Origin: an uncultured Flavobacteriales bacterium
GTDB lineage: Bacteria > Bacteroidota > Bacteroidia > Flavobacteriales_D > Sanyastnellaceae
NCBI GenBank assembly: GCA_937974555.1
Contig: CALJKR010000072.1
Location: 1-64,000, forward strand
DNA length: 64,000 nt
Reading direction: 5' to 3'
Below the pieces are notes generated by a model, which had not been told where the DNA came from, did no database searches, and was given only the letters and a program-made list of their open reading frames with translations. This document shows, piece after piece, positions 26,426 through 34,973 of the stretch (the first letter of the stretch is position 1; each line of letters opens with the position of its first letter). A program made the position numbers and the translations under genes.

Positions 26426-28924
26426 ATGGAAAACGTGAGTAAGAATTTGCAACATTGTTTGCGTGAGCTGAAGCATTACTTGCCTGCTCAAGCCCCTTTA
26501 AAGGATTTTGTGCACCACAATACATTGCATGCATTTCAAAATAGAAAGTTTGAAAAGGCATTGTTGGAGGCCTATGAGATCTTTGGTTTCAAGGGTAATC
26601 TCACCCTTCGCGAGTACAGAAAACTGCATGCCGATGGTGTGATTGATGACCGCATCCTGAATTTAAAAATTGCCCATTTTTTTCCTGAGCGCAAGGAATC
26701 CGAAGTTCGGGATGAAATGTTCAATGGAAAATTCCCACACAGTCATCCACCCAGGATTGGTCAATTGCGGTCCAATTGGAAACGAGCCTATAAGATTGAT
26801 TTGGACTCTTTGGTTCACCCAACCTTGTTTCGGGTTTTGTCGGCTTACTTAGATCAGGGCATTTCCATTTGGAAATTTCCCATCGTGCAAGGTGGATTTT
26901 TAGAAGCCCTGCGCGAATTAGAGAAGCAATCATTTAGCTCGTTGTTCAAAAGCAAAAGAGCCAAGCAAATGCTAATGGATGAGCATTTGACATTGCACGA
27001 TGTTTTGAGAATATTGGTGGGCGATGAACAATGGTTTGAGCAATACTTATTTGATCAGCAATTTGCTCATCCCGGTTGGTCCGGTTTGGTTTCGACCATT
27101 GAGGATGCTCCGCAAACCCTTTTGGATGAGAGAAAAATAAGTCTTTCGGATTTGGTTTTGTTGGAATGTTTGATGGAAATAGATCAGTTGGATGCGGCAT
27201 TTGGACCTATATGGGCACCACTTTCATTTCACATGTCCCTTCAGCCAACTCCTTTGTTTGCAGAAACGAAATTTACAGAGATCTCATTGATTCTATTGGC
27301 TTTTCATCAGGCATATGAAGAGACCTATTACCATCAAGTTTTACAAGGGATTTTGGAAACGCGGGATTTGAGTCATGAAACCAAAGAAGGAAAATCCTTT
27401 CAGGCCTTGTTTTGTATTGATGATCGGGAGTGCTCTTTGCGTCGGTATGTGGAGAAAATTGATTCACGTGCTTCGACATTTGGAACGCCTGGTTTCTTTG
27501 GCGTGGAGTTTTATTACAAACCCGTCAGTGAAAAATTTTATACCAAATTGTGTCCGGCTCCTGTATTTCCAAATTATCTCATCAAAGAGGAAGGGGAGGT
27601 GGAGTATCGTAAAACGGAAACCCATTATCAACCCGCCAGTCATGGCTTGGTAAAAGGTGCTTTGCTTTCGATGAGTTATGGCTTTATTTCTGCAGGAAAA
27701 TTGGTTAAAAATTTATTTTACCCCAAGCCTTCTCCAGCTACCTCGTTGTCTTTTCATCACATGGACAAGCAAGCCCATTTGACGATAGAAAATAAAAATG
27801 AGGAGCGTGAGAACAACTTGCAAATTGGATTTACCATTCCTGAAATGACTGAGCGCGTGGATCGTGTGCTTAACTCCATCGGCTTGGTACAAGATTTTGC
27901 CCCCATCATTTATATTGTAGGACATGGGGCCAGTTCTACCAACAATCCGCATTATGCGGCTTATGATTGTGGTGCTTGTTCAGGAAGAGCAGGATCCGTG
28001 AATGCAAGGGTTTTTGCATTCATGGCCAATCATAAAAAAGTAAGAGAGCAATTGGCGGAAAAGGGTATTCACATTCCGGATTCAACCGTCTTTGTTGGAG
28101 CATTGCATGATACAACCCGTGATGAGATCGATTTCTATTTGGATCGATTGAACAACACCCAGGAACTTTTGCATGAACAAAACAAAGCGGTGTTTACCCA
28201 AGCTTTGGACTTGAACGCTTTGGAAAGATCAAGAAGGTTTGAATCCATTGCCGATAAATCCAACTTAGAAAAAGTTCACCAAAAGATCAAGAATCGCTCG
28301 GTCAGTTTGTTTGAACCTCGACCCGAATTGAATCATGCCACCAATGCACTTTGCATTGTTGGAAGAAGGGGGTTGACATCTCGTGTGTTTTTGGATAGAC
28401 GTTCTTTCCTAAACTCTTATGACTATGCATTGGATCCACAAGGGGATTATCTCTATGGCATATTACGAGCCGCAGCGCCTGTTTGTGGGGGTATCAACCT
28501 AGAGTATTATTTCTCCAGAGTAGACAATCAAAAGTTAGGCGCAGGAAGCAAACTGCCCCACAACGTTATGGGATTGATAGGAGTAGCCAACGGAACTGAT
28601 GGAGATTTAAGACCTGGATTGCCCAGTCAAATGATTGAAGTTCATGATCCATTGCGCTTGTTGATGGTGGTGGAGCATTACCCAGAAATCGTTCTAAAAA
28701 CCATTCAAAGGGACGACAATACCTATGAGTGGTTCAATAACCATTGGATCCATTTGGTTGCGATTCATCCTGAGAAAAATGAAGTGTATCATTTCAAAGA
28801 TGGCGCATTTGTACCCATGTCTTTGATTCCATTTGATATCGCAAATGATGAGAAACTGCAACAGATGTTGACCCATGAATTGAACAATTTACCTGTAATT
28901 AAAATGACAAGCCATGGAAAATAA
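26426..28924 (+). CDS. dabA: Inorganic carbon uptake protein DabA (DUF2309), carbonic-anhydrase-like subunit
   Basis: The 832-residue protein matches the DUF2309/DabA family. The zinc site seen in the Halothiobacillus protein (Cys, Asp, His, Cys) has equivalents here at Cys330 and Asp332 in FCIDDRECSLRRY, His500 in YIVGHGASSTNNP and Cys515 in YDCGACSGRAG. The 15-residue spacing between His and the second Cys is the same. DabA works with the membrane subunit DabB to convert CO2 to bicarbonate one-way, driven by an ion gradient. It overlaps dabB by 11 bases. The N-terminal FVHHNTLHAF segment is also typical. All key residues are present, so it is probably active. Its role in a heterotroph would be to supply bicarbonate for carboxylation. 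Confidence 0.9.
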   Translation: MENVSKNLQHCLRELKHYLPAQAPLKDFVHHNTLHAFQNRKFEKALLEAYEIFGFKGNLTLREYRKLHADGVIDDRILNLKIAHFFPERKESEVRDEMFNGKFPHSHPPRIGQLRSNWKRAYKIDLDSLVHPTLFRVLSAYLDQGISIWKFPIVQGGFLEALRELEKQSFSSLFKSKRAKQMLMDEHLTLHDVLRILVGDEQWFEQYLFDQQFAHPGWSGLVSTIEDAPQTLLDERKISLSDLVLLECLMEIDQLDAAFGPIWAPLSFHMSLQPTPLFAETKFTEISLILLAFHQAYEETYYHQVLQGILETRDLSHETKEGKSFQALFCIDDRECSLRRYVEKIDSRASTFGTPGFFGVEFYYKPVSEKFYTKLCPAPVFPNYLIKEEGEVEYRKTETHYQPASHGLVKGALLSMSYGFISAGKLVKNLFYPKPSPATSLSFHHMDKQAHLTIENKNEERENNLQIGFTIPEMTERVDRVLNSIGLVQDFAPIIYIVGHGASSTNNPHYAAYDCGACSGRAGSVNARVFAFMANHKKVREQLAEKGIHIPDSTVFVGALHDTTRDEIDFYLDRLNNTQELLHEQNKAVFTQALDLNALERSRRFESIADKSNLEKVHQKIKNRSVSLFEPRPELNHATNALCIVGRRGLTSRVFLDRRSFLNSYDYALDPQGDYLYGILRAAAPVCGGINLEYYFSRVDNQKLGAGSKLPHNVMGLIGVANGTDGDLRPGLPSQMIEVHDPLRLLMVVEHYPEIVLKTIQRDDNTYEWFNNHWIHLVAIHPEKNEVYHFKDGAFVPMSLIPFDIANDEKLQQMLTHELNNLPVIKMTSHGK

Positions 28925-30779
28925 TTTTCATTTCTTCATCGCGATTCCACTGCTTGGATTTTTATTCCTCGCCTTATTAAATCGTCGCAATGAAAGAGCC
29001 ATTGCCAATACAGCGGTTGTTGCATTGCTTTCTCAATTGGCTTTTTTCATCGTCGCCTCCGTTCAATGGATGGCCACCGGTTGTCCATCTTGGGAGCATA
29101 CAGATTTTATCCTCTATGCGCACAATGACTACTTCTTCAAGATTGACTTCTTTTGGGATAAAGTAACCTGGGCTTACACCGGTGTTGGTGCATTCCTTGT
29201 TTTTTTGGTTACCTATTACAGCAAAACTTACATGCATCGCGAAGAAGGATACAAGCGATTCTTTATGAACCTGATGTTTTTCTTTTTGGGATTCAACATT
29301 GTTGTTTTGGCCGGAAATTTTGAGACATTATTCATCGGATGGGAAATCTTGGGAGTGTCTTCCTTTTTGTTGATTGCCTTTTATCGCAACCGGTACTTGC
29401 CTGTAAAAAATGCGGTCAAGGTGTTTTCAATATATCGATTGGGTGACTTGGGTATTCTGCTGGCCATGTGGCTATCGCATCACTTTTGGCATGAGAACAT
29501 TTCCTTCAATCAATTGAATCATCATGAATTGGTGATAGAACATTGGTCTCATCAAACGACAGTGGGGGTGGCTATATCTATGCTGATTTTATTAACGGCA
29601 ATGGCCAAATCAGCGCAATTGCCTTTCTCCTCTTGGCTACCCCGGGCAATGGAAGGTCCGACTCCCTCGAGCGCCATTTTTTATGGTTCATTGGCGGTGC
29701 ACATTGGGGTATTTCTTTTGTTGCGCACTGCGCACTTCTGGGAGGCCCAAGAGATTGTACGATGGGTTATCGGAGGCATTGGACTTACCACCGCAATTGT
29801 AGCCACCGGAATTTCACGCGTGCAAGGATCAATTAAAAGTCAAATTGCGTATTCGTCCATTGCACAAATTGGATTGATGTTTATTGAAATGTCTTTGGGT
29901 TGGTATGATTTGGTCCTTTTGCATTTTGCGGGCAATGCTTTTTTGAGAACTTACCAATTGTTGGTTTCGCCATCTGTGGTGACGTATTTGATCAAAGAGC
30001 AATTCTATCATTTCATTCCCAAAGTGAAATCAGTAGAAGATTCATTACCCAAGCGATTGGAGTATTCGTTTTACTTGTTGAGCCTCAGGGAATTTAATTT
30101 GGATTCATATCAATACCGATTCCTTTGGAATCCAGCCAAGAAATTGGGTGCTAAGTTGTCTTTGATTCGCAATGGTTGGATGTGGGTGTTGGCCTTATTG
30201 ATTCTGCTGGTTGCTTATTTGCTGTTGCAAGCGGGTGGTCAATGGATCCAATACCGACATTATTATCCTTACGTTTTTGCTTCTTTGGCCATTATATTGG
30301 TTTTGAAAGCTTTTACAGAAAGACGTTTGGTTTTTTGGAGTTGGATGATGATTTTAATGAATCATTGTATGGTTGCAGTGGCCATCATGTTCAATGAGGA
30401 ATTTACATGGGACCATGTTGCCCTTTATTTAGGAGGGATCATCATTGCGGGGGCGTTGGGCCTTTATATTTTGAATAAGCTAAAACGTTCAGGATATCCC
30501 ATCAACTTGGATCAATTTCATGGCTTGTCTCGCTCACACAAAAAGACGGCTTTTGTTTTCTTATTGGCCTGTTTGGGATTGACCGGATTTCCCATTACGA
30601 CAACTTTTTTAGGAGAAGATTTAATCTTCTCTCATATCCATCAAGATCAATGGATGTTGGCCCTGCTTATCGGTGCCTCATTTATCCTGGATGGTTTAGC
30701 GGTGATACGTGTTTATGCACGTGTCTTTTTAGGGCCACATGCGGAATCCATTTTTGAAATGGGTTACCGCTCTTCATAA
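28914..30779 (+). CDS. dabB: Inorganic carbon uptake protein DabB (NuoL/MrpA-like membrane subunit)
   Basis: The 621-residue membrane protein belongs to the proton-conducting NuoL/Mrp antiporter family. Family motifs are GWEILGVSSFLLIAFYRNR and AKSAQLPFSSWLPRAMEGPT followed by PSSAIFYGSLAVH. After the first half, the usual complex I sequence is replaced by LLHFAGNAFLRTYQLLVSPS and an extended hydrophilic stretch (about 355-415) before further spans. This agrees with DabB rather than a respiratory subunit. No other nuo or mrp genes are adjacent, and dabA overlaps its start, so DabB is the better call. It would couple ion flow to DabA. At about 620 residues it is long for DabB. Confidence 0.87.
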   Translation: MENNFHFFIAIPLLGFLFLALLNRRNERAIANTAVVALLSQLAFFIVASVQWMATGCPSWEHTDFILYAHNDYFFKIDFFWDKVTWAYTGVGAFLVFLVTYYSKTYMHREEGYKRFFMNLMFFFLGFNIVVLAGNFETLFIGWEILGVSSFLLIAFYRNRYLPVKNAVKVFSIYRLGDLGILLAMWLSHHFWHENISFNQLNHHELVIEHWSHQTTVGVAISMLILLTAMAKSAQLPFSSWLPRAMEGPTPSSAIFYGSLAVHIGVFLLLRTAHFWEAQEIVRWVIGGIGLTTAIVATGISRVQGSIKSQIAYSSIAQIGLMFIEMSLGWYDLVLLHFAGNAFLRTYQLLVSPSVVTYLIKEQFYHFIPKVKSVEDSLPKRLEYSFYLLSLREFNLDSYQYRFLWNPAKKLGAKLSLIRNGWMWVLALLILLVAYLLLQAGGQWIQYRHYYPYVFASLAIILVLKAFTERRLVFWSWMMILMNHCMVAVAIMFNEEFTWDHVALYLGGIIIAGALGLYILNKLKRSGYPINLDQFHGLSRSHKKTAFVFLLACLGLTGFPITTTFLGEDLIFSHIHQDQWMLALLIGASFILDGLAVIRVYARVFLGPHAESIFEMGYRSS

Positions 30780-30799
30780 AGTGGTATAGGGTGTAAGGT

Positions 30800-30840
30800 G
30801 ACCCCTTGCGAAAACAACGGGAAGTAGCAAGGGGTCTTTA
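30800..30840 (+). terminator. Hairpin after the SulP-DabAB operon
   Basis: A perfect ten-base stem, gaccccttgc (30800-30809) with gcaaggggtc (30827-30836), encloses a 17-base loop and is followed by ttta. It lies 20 bases after the dabB stop and before the promoter of the dlt-like operon. The T-run is short, so it is a candidate rather than a certain Rho-independent terminator. Confidence 0.5.
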
Positions 30841-30844
30841 CCAT

Positions 30845-30852
30845 TATATTTG
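30845..30852 (+). promoter_or_regulatory. TATATTTG promoter element of the dlt-like operon
   Basis: An exact TAnnTTTG match ends nine bases before the ATG at 30862. It directly follows the hairpin that closes the upstream operon, so it is the likely promoter of the four-gene acylation operon. Confidence 0.45.
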
Positions 30853-30861
30853 CTTTGCATC

Positions 30862-32328
30862 ATGAGGTCGCATTTAGAAAAGATTTTAATTCATTCCAAT
30901 GTTTCGCCTGAATCATTGGCCTTGATCGTAGGCAAGCAATCATTGACCTATCGCGAACTGGTTCAACGGGCATATTATTTGGCCCAACAAATTCCGGTCA
31001 AAAACAACAACATAGGCTTGTATACCGATAATAACCTCGACATGTATGTGGGGATATTGGCCATTTGGTTTTCAGGTAACGCCTATGTTCCCATCAATCA
31101 CAAATTTCCATTGGATCGCTTGCATCGCATTGTGGCAGAGAGTGAGATCCAATATTTCATTGGCGTAAAAGATTCAGCAGTAGATCCTGCTATTTACGAA
31201 TTGGGAAAATGGATTTTCTATCCATCGTCATATTCCGAGGTCGCTCAATTTGAGATTCAATATTTTGAATGGGCCTATACATTATTTACCTCAGGAAGCA
31301 CCGGGGTCCCCAAAGGCATTCCTATTTCGCACGACAATGTTGAAGCCTTGATGCTGGATATGTGGGAACGCTATCCATTGGGCAATGGTAATAAAGTATT
31401 ACAAGCATTTGAATTGAGTTTTGATGTTAGCATTGCCTGCATATTGCTGGCCTGGACGCAAGGAGCTGCGTTGGTGGTTACTGATGTCAATGGAATTACC
31501 GCCGTTCAAGCATTTAAATCGACCTACGATCACCAAGTGGATTTTGTGGTCCTGCCTCCTTCGGCTCTTTTCTATATTAAAAAGCTCAAACTACTGGCGA
31601 TGCCGCTTCCGTGGGTAAAGACCACGCTGTTTACCGGCGAAGCATTGCCCTACAATGTTGTCGAGGAATGGAAGAGCTGCGCGGCTCATTCCGTGGTGGA
31701 CAATGCCTATGGTCCTACGGAAGGAACGGTTTGGTCTTTGATCGACAGAATCGACTCCCAGACATCCCAGCAATTGGTTAATGGTTTATGTCCCATTGGT
31801 GGGGCGTTAAAAACCATTGATATTCGAATAGTCAATGAACAAGGCGCTACTGTTGCTCCAGGAGAGCGTGGGGAGTTGTGGATAGGAGGGCCTCAAATTT
31901 TCAATGGATATGTTCATCTTCCTGATAAAACCAAGGAAGTTCTTTTTCAAGAAAATGATACCAATTGGTACAAAACGGGCGATATCGTTTTTGAAAATGA
32001 CGCAAAAAAAATCATGTACGTCAATCGAAAAGACAACCAAGTGCAAGTCAATGGATATCGAGTAGAGCTTGGCGAAGTTGAACATCATCTTCGCAACGAA
32101 ATAAAAAGTGATGCGGCTGTAGTTCTGTCCCATGCACACGATGGTGTAACGGAACTTTATGCTTTTGCTGAAAGTGAAGTATTGCAATCCGAAAATATTT
32201 TAGAAGGATTGAGAAAAAAAATGCCTGGTTACATGGTTCCCAGAAAGGTTTTCATCTTACCTTCATTGCCCATCAATTCCAGTGGGAAAATTGATAAAGC
32301 AGCATTGAGAAAATTAATTGAAACATGA
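30862..32328 (+). CDS. AMP-forming acid ligase, DltA-like (loads an adjacent carrier protein)
   Basis: I start at ATG 30862 because the TTG start 12 bases earlier overlaps the promoter element. The 488-residue enzyme has adenylation core motifs: LFTSGSTGVPKGIPISH (P-loop), NAYGPTEGTVW, WYKTGDIVFE, NRKDNQVQVNGYRVELGEVE and the catalytic lysine in NSSGKIDKAALRK. It is short like DltA, which activates D-alanine, rather than like long acyl-CoA ligases. The four-base ATGA overlap with a lone carrier-protein gene indicates that it loads that carrier. The amino or other acid used cannot be read from sequence. Confidence 0.82.
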   Translation: MRSHLEKILIHSNVSPESLALIVGKQSLTYRELVQRAYYLAQQIPVKNNNIGLYTDNNLDMYVGILAIWFSGNAYVPINHKFPLDRLHRIVAESEIQYFIGVKDSAVDPAIYELGKWIFYPSSYSEVAQFEIQYFEWAYTLFTSGSTGVPKGIPISHDNVEALMLDMWERYPLGNGNKVLQAFELSFDVSIACILLAWTQGAALVVTDVNGITAVQAFKSTYDHQVDFVVLPPSALFYIKKLKLLAMPLPWVKTTLFTGEALPYNVVEEWKSCAAHSVVDNAYGPTEGTVWSLIDRIDSQTSQQLVNGLCPIGGALKTIDIRIVNEQGATVAPGERGELWIGGPQIFNGYVHLPDKTKEVLFQENDTNWYKTGDIVFENDAKKIMYVNRKDNQVQVNGYRVELGEVEHHLRNEIKSDAAVVLSHAHDGVTELYAFAESEVLQSENILEGLRKKMPGYMVPRKVFILPSLPINSSGKIDKAALRKLIET

Positions 32329-32567
32329 GTCACAACATTGAAGAGAGAGTGAATGGCGTTTTTAGACGGATTTTTAAAAACGATTCGATTCAGGTACAGC
32401 GCGCAACCACGGCCAAGGACATTGCAGGTTGGGATTCCATTACCCATTTGCATATCATCGGCGGAATGGAAGAGGAGTTCAATGTTGAAATCACAGGGTT
32501 TGAAGTGATGAACATGGAGAATGTGGGAGATTTATTTGATTTGCTTTCGGATAAATTGGCTGGGTAA
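32325..32567 (+). CDS. Acyl/peptidyl carrier protein, DltC-like
   Basis: The 80-residue protein has the phosphopantetheine site at Ser38 in AGWDSITHLHIIGGMEE, the D-S-x-x-x-L pattern of discrete carrier proteins. It follows the ligase by an ATGA overlap and precedes the MBOAT gene by two bases. This order equals the dltA-C-B-D gene content found in Firmicutes for D-alanylation of teichoic acids. Gram-negative relatives would carry an acyl or aminoacyl group to a surface polymer. A phosphopantetheinyl transferase must act on it and is not in the window. Confidence 0.85.
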   Translation: MSHNIEERVNGVFRRIFKNDSIQVQRATTAKDIAGWDSITHLHIIGGMEEEFNVEITGFEVMNMENVGDLFDLLSDKLAG

Positions 32568-32569
32568 TC

Positions 32570-33982
32570 ATGGTATTCCAATCTTGGAATTTTATATTAT
32601 TTCTGTTTATTGTTTTTATCATGAACGCCATGACCAAGCCCCAATGGCGATGGTTGGTTCTGTTGGTGGCTTCCTATTTTTTTTATGGACTTACAGGATG
32701 GCTTCCGCTGATCCTTTTGATTTTTTCGACCCTTTTGACCTATCAAATGGGAATTCAATTGGGAAGAATGAAAGATCAAAAGCAACGCTATCCCTTGCTT
32801 GTGGTCAGTGTGTTATGTCAAGTGGTTTTATTGGGTATATTCAAATATCTCGGATTTTTTGAATCCGTCTATCAGTGGGTCGTGGGTAAGAATGTATCAT
32901 GGCCGCAGTTGATTTTACCCTTGGGTATTTCTTTTTACACTTTTCAAAGCATGGGCTATGTATTTGATGTGTATTACAAGATCAGGAAACCGGAAGTGCA
33001 TTGGGGGCGTTATGCTTTGTTTGTCTCTTTCTTTCCACAGATTCAATCGGGTCCCATTGGCCGAAGTAAAAAGATGTTGCCTCAATTGGAGTCAATCGCA
33101 ACAGTAAATTTTGAACGTTTTCGTTTTTACTCTTTGCTTTTTTCTTGGGGTTTGATGAAGAAATTTGTTATCGCTGATCGATTGGGCAATTATATAGACC
33201 CGTTGTATAATGCTCCTGTAGGGCAGGGCGCATGGGTCTGGTCATGGACGTTGGCGCTTTACACCCTACAACTATACACTGATTTTTCCGCATACTCAGA
33301 TATGGCGCGCGCCATTGCAGGCGTTTTGGGAATTGAAATTCCGGAGAACTTCTTGTACCCATACAAGGCCAACAATATCACTGATTTCTGGAGACGATGG
33401 CACTTGTCCTTGTCCGGTTGGTTGCGTGATTATATCTATACCCCGGTTCTTTTTGGATTTAAAAAATACAAGGAGGGCGCTATTGTTTTGGCCATTGTAA
33501 TCACCTTTGTGATATGCGGTATTTGGCATGGCGCTAAAATAACTTTTGTGGTTTTTGGTATCGTTCAAGCGGTCTTGCTTTTGTTTGAATATGCAACCAA
33601 ATCATGGAGAGAGAAATGGCAATCCCTTTTGCCAAGTTCTTTTTATCAAGGTTTGAGTGTGTGTCTCACTTTTGTGGTTGTATCGTTTTGTTTCATTCTT
33701 TTCCGTGCGGACGATATGACCACTGTCCAGCAGATTGTGATGGAACTCCTTGATTGGAATGGGACCCCATTCAAAGTTTATCTGGGCGAAAAGAATGCAT
33801 CGCGGATATTGGGATTGGTTGTGATGTTGGTGCTCTTTATTGTTTTTGAAGAACGAATTGAAAGAAAATTGAATGAAGTCACCTCTGGGAAATGGCAAGG
33901 CTTGATGTTGGCTCTATTGCTTTCCTTGATTGGTATAGCTGGTGTTTTGGGTAAAGATGAATTTATATATTTCCAATTTTAA
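32570..33982 (+). CDS. MBOAT family acyltransferase, DltB-like
   Basis: The 470-residue membrane protein has about eleven hydrophobic segments and the MBOAT core ITDFWRRWHLSLSGWLRDYI, then CGIWHGAKITFVVFG with the invariant His. The motif pattern is shared with the 14737-16203 MBOAT, but here a ligase and carrier protein precede it, so it is likely to transfer a carrier-bound group as DltB does. The stop codon overlaps the next start by one base (TAATG). The acceptor is unknown; a lipopolysaccharide or exopolysaccharide is plausible in a Gram-negative cell. Confidence 0.86.
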   Translation: MVFQSWNFILFLFIVFIMNAMTKPQWRWLVLLVASYFFYGLTGWLPLILLIFSTLLTYQMGIQLGRMKDQKQRYPLLVVSVLCQVVLLGIFKYLGFFESVYQWVVGKNVSWPQLILPLGISFYTFQSMGYVFDVYYKIRKPEVHWGRYALFVSFFPQIQSGPIGRSKKMLPQLESIATVNFERFRFYSLLFSWGLMKKFVIADRLGNYIDPLYNAPVGQGAWVWSWTLALYTLQLYTDFSAYSDMARAIAGVLGIEIPENFLYPYKANNITDFWRRWHLSLSGWLRDYIYTPVLFGFKKYKEGAIVLAIVITFVICGIWHGAKITFVVFGIVQAVLLLFEYATKSWREKWQSLLPSSFYQGLSVCLTFVVVSFCFILFRADDMTTVQQIVMELLDWNGTPFKVYLGEKNASRILGLVVMLVLFIVFEERIERKLNEVTSGKWQGLMLALLLSLIGIAGVLGKDEFIYFQF

Positions 33983-34929
33983 TGCGGATCATTCGTTGGA
34001 TAGTTTTCACTTTGGGTTTAACCGCCATCCTTTATGTGGGTGCATTTTTTGTGTTGTGTAAAATCAAGTACAATGGCAATGCATTGATTTACCTGTGGTC
34101 CGATTACTATGCTACCCAGGGCGGAGCAACCCAAATTAAATCCAATGAATGGAACGAATACGCTTCTAAATATGCGACCTGGGATGTTGTTGTTTTGGGA
34201 GCTTCCAGAGCAGAAAGAAGTTATGATCCTGCGATATTTGATCAAAATAATTTGAGGATTTTCAATTTTGGAACCTCAGCCCAGAGTATTCAGAATACCT
34301 CCATATTGGTTCCGTACCTTTTATCGGGTTCATCTTCCATCAAAGAGATTTGGATTGATCTATACCCGGCTTCATTTAAAGACGATGCATTGGAGTCAAC
34401 CTCTGACTTGATTCAAAACATAGGTTTCTTTCAAGCGCCATTTGAGTTGGCTTTTGAATCCAGAGATTTTAGATCCCTTAATCTTTTGATGAAGAGATAC
34501 TTTAATTCGCAAGATTCCAAAAGCAATGAATTGTCGGATTACAAGGGCAGGGGATATGTTTCGGTGCATAAGAAGATGCCAGAAAAATTGGCTTCAACCC
34601 TTTCCAATTTTAAACCTTATTCCCACAGCGATTTTTCCGTTGGGTCGCGCTCATTAATGGCTTTAGAAGGAATTCTTGAAACATGCGCAAAACACGGAGT
34701 GGGTTGTAAATTCATTATTTCACCCATGTCTGTTTTTGGTTCGGAAATCGAATTAAACAGAATGAAAGAGGCCATCGCGCCCATTCTTTCCAAGTATGGT
34801 GCAACTTGTTTGGATTTGTCTCACATGGATTCTATCCAAACGGCATTGCATTTCTATGACGAAAAACATCTCAACGCAGAAGGCGTGAAAATTTTCAATG
34901 ACCATTTGGTAAAGGTGATCCAACAGTGA
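33982..34929 (+). CDS. Membrane-anchored SGNH-like effector, DltD-like
   Basis: The 315-residue protein starts with an uncleaved N-terminal anchor (about residues 1-27) and has a periplasmic SGNH-type domain. The nucleophile block is VVLGASRAERSYDPAIFD (Ser near residue 72). The late block is YDEKHLNAEGVKIFNDHL, whose Asp and His complete the catalytic set, as in DltD and related transferases. Its gene ends the dlt-like operon, with a hairpin and ten Ts starting at its stop codon. By context it accepts or passes on the group exported by the MBOAT protein. The exact chemistry is unknown. Confidence 0.78.
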   Translation: MRIIRWIVFTLGLTAILYVGAFFVLCKIKYNGNALIYLWSDYYATQGGATQIKSNEWNEYASKYATWDVVVLGASRAERSYDPAIFDQNNLRIFNFGTSAQSIQNTSILVPYLLSGSSSIKEIWIDLYPASFKDDALESTSDLIQNIGFFQAPFELAFESRDFRSLNLLMKRYFNSQDSKSNELSDYKGRGYVSVHKKMPEKLASTLSNFKPYSHSDFSVGSRSLMALEGILETCAKHGVGCKFIISPMSVFGSEIELNRMKEAIAPILSKYGATCLDLSHMDSIQTALHFYDEKHLNAEGVKIFNDHLVKVIQQ

Positions 34930-34953
34930 TATCAATCACATCATTTTTTTTTT
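34926..34953 (+). terminator. Rho-independent terminator at the end of the dlt-like operon
   Basis: The stem gtgat (34926-34930) with atcac (34935-34939) and loop atca is followed, four bases on, by ten consecutive T (34944-34953). The stem includes the stop codon of the DltD-like gene. Confidence 0.6.
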
Positions 34954-34973
34954 CTCGTGATTATTTTCGTGGA

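Noticed and set aside
28914..30779. Respiratory NADH dehydrogenase subunit NuoL or an Mrp antiporter
   Set aside because: No other nuo or mrp genes are adjacent, dabA overlaps its start, and the second half departs from NuoL sequence.
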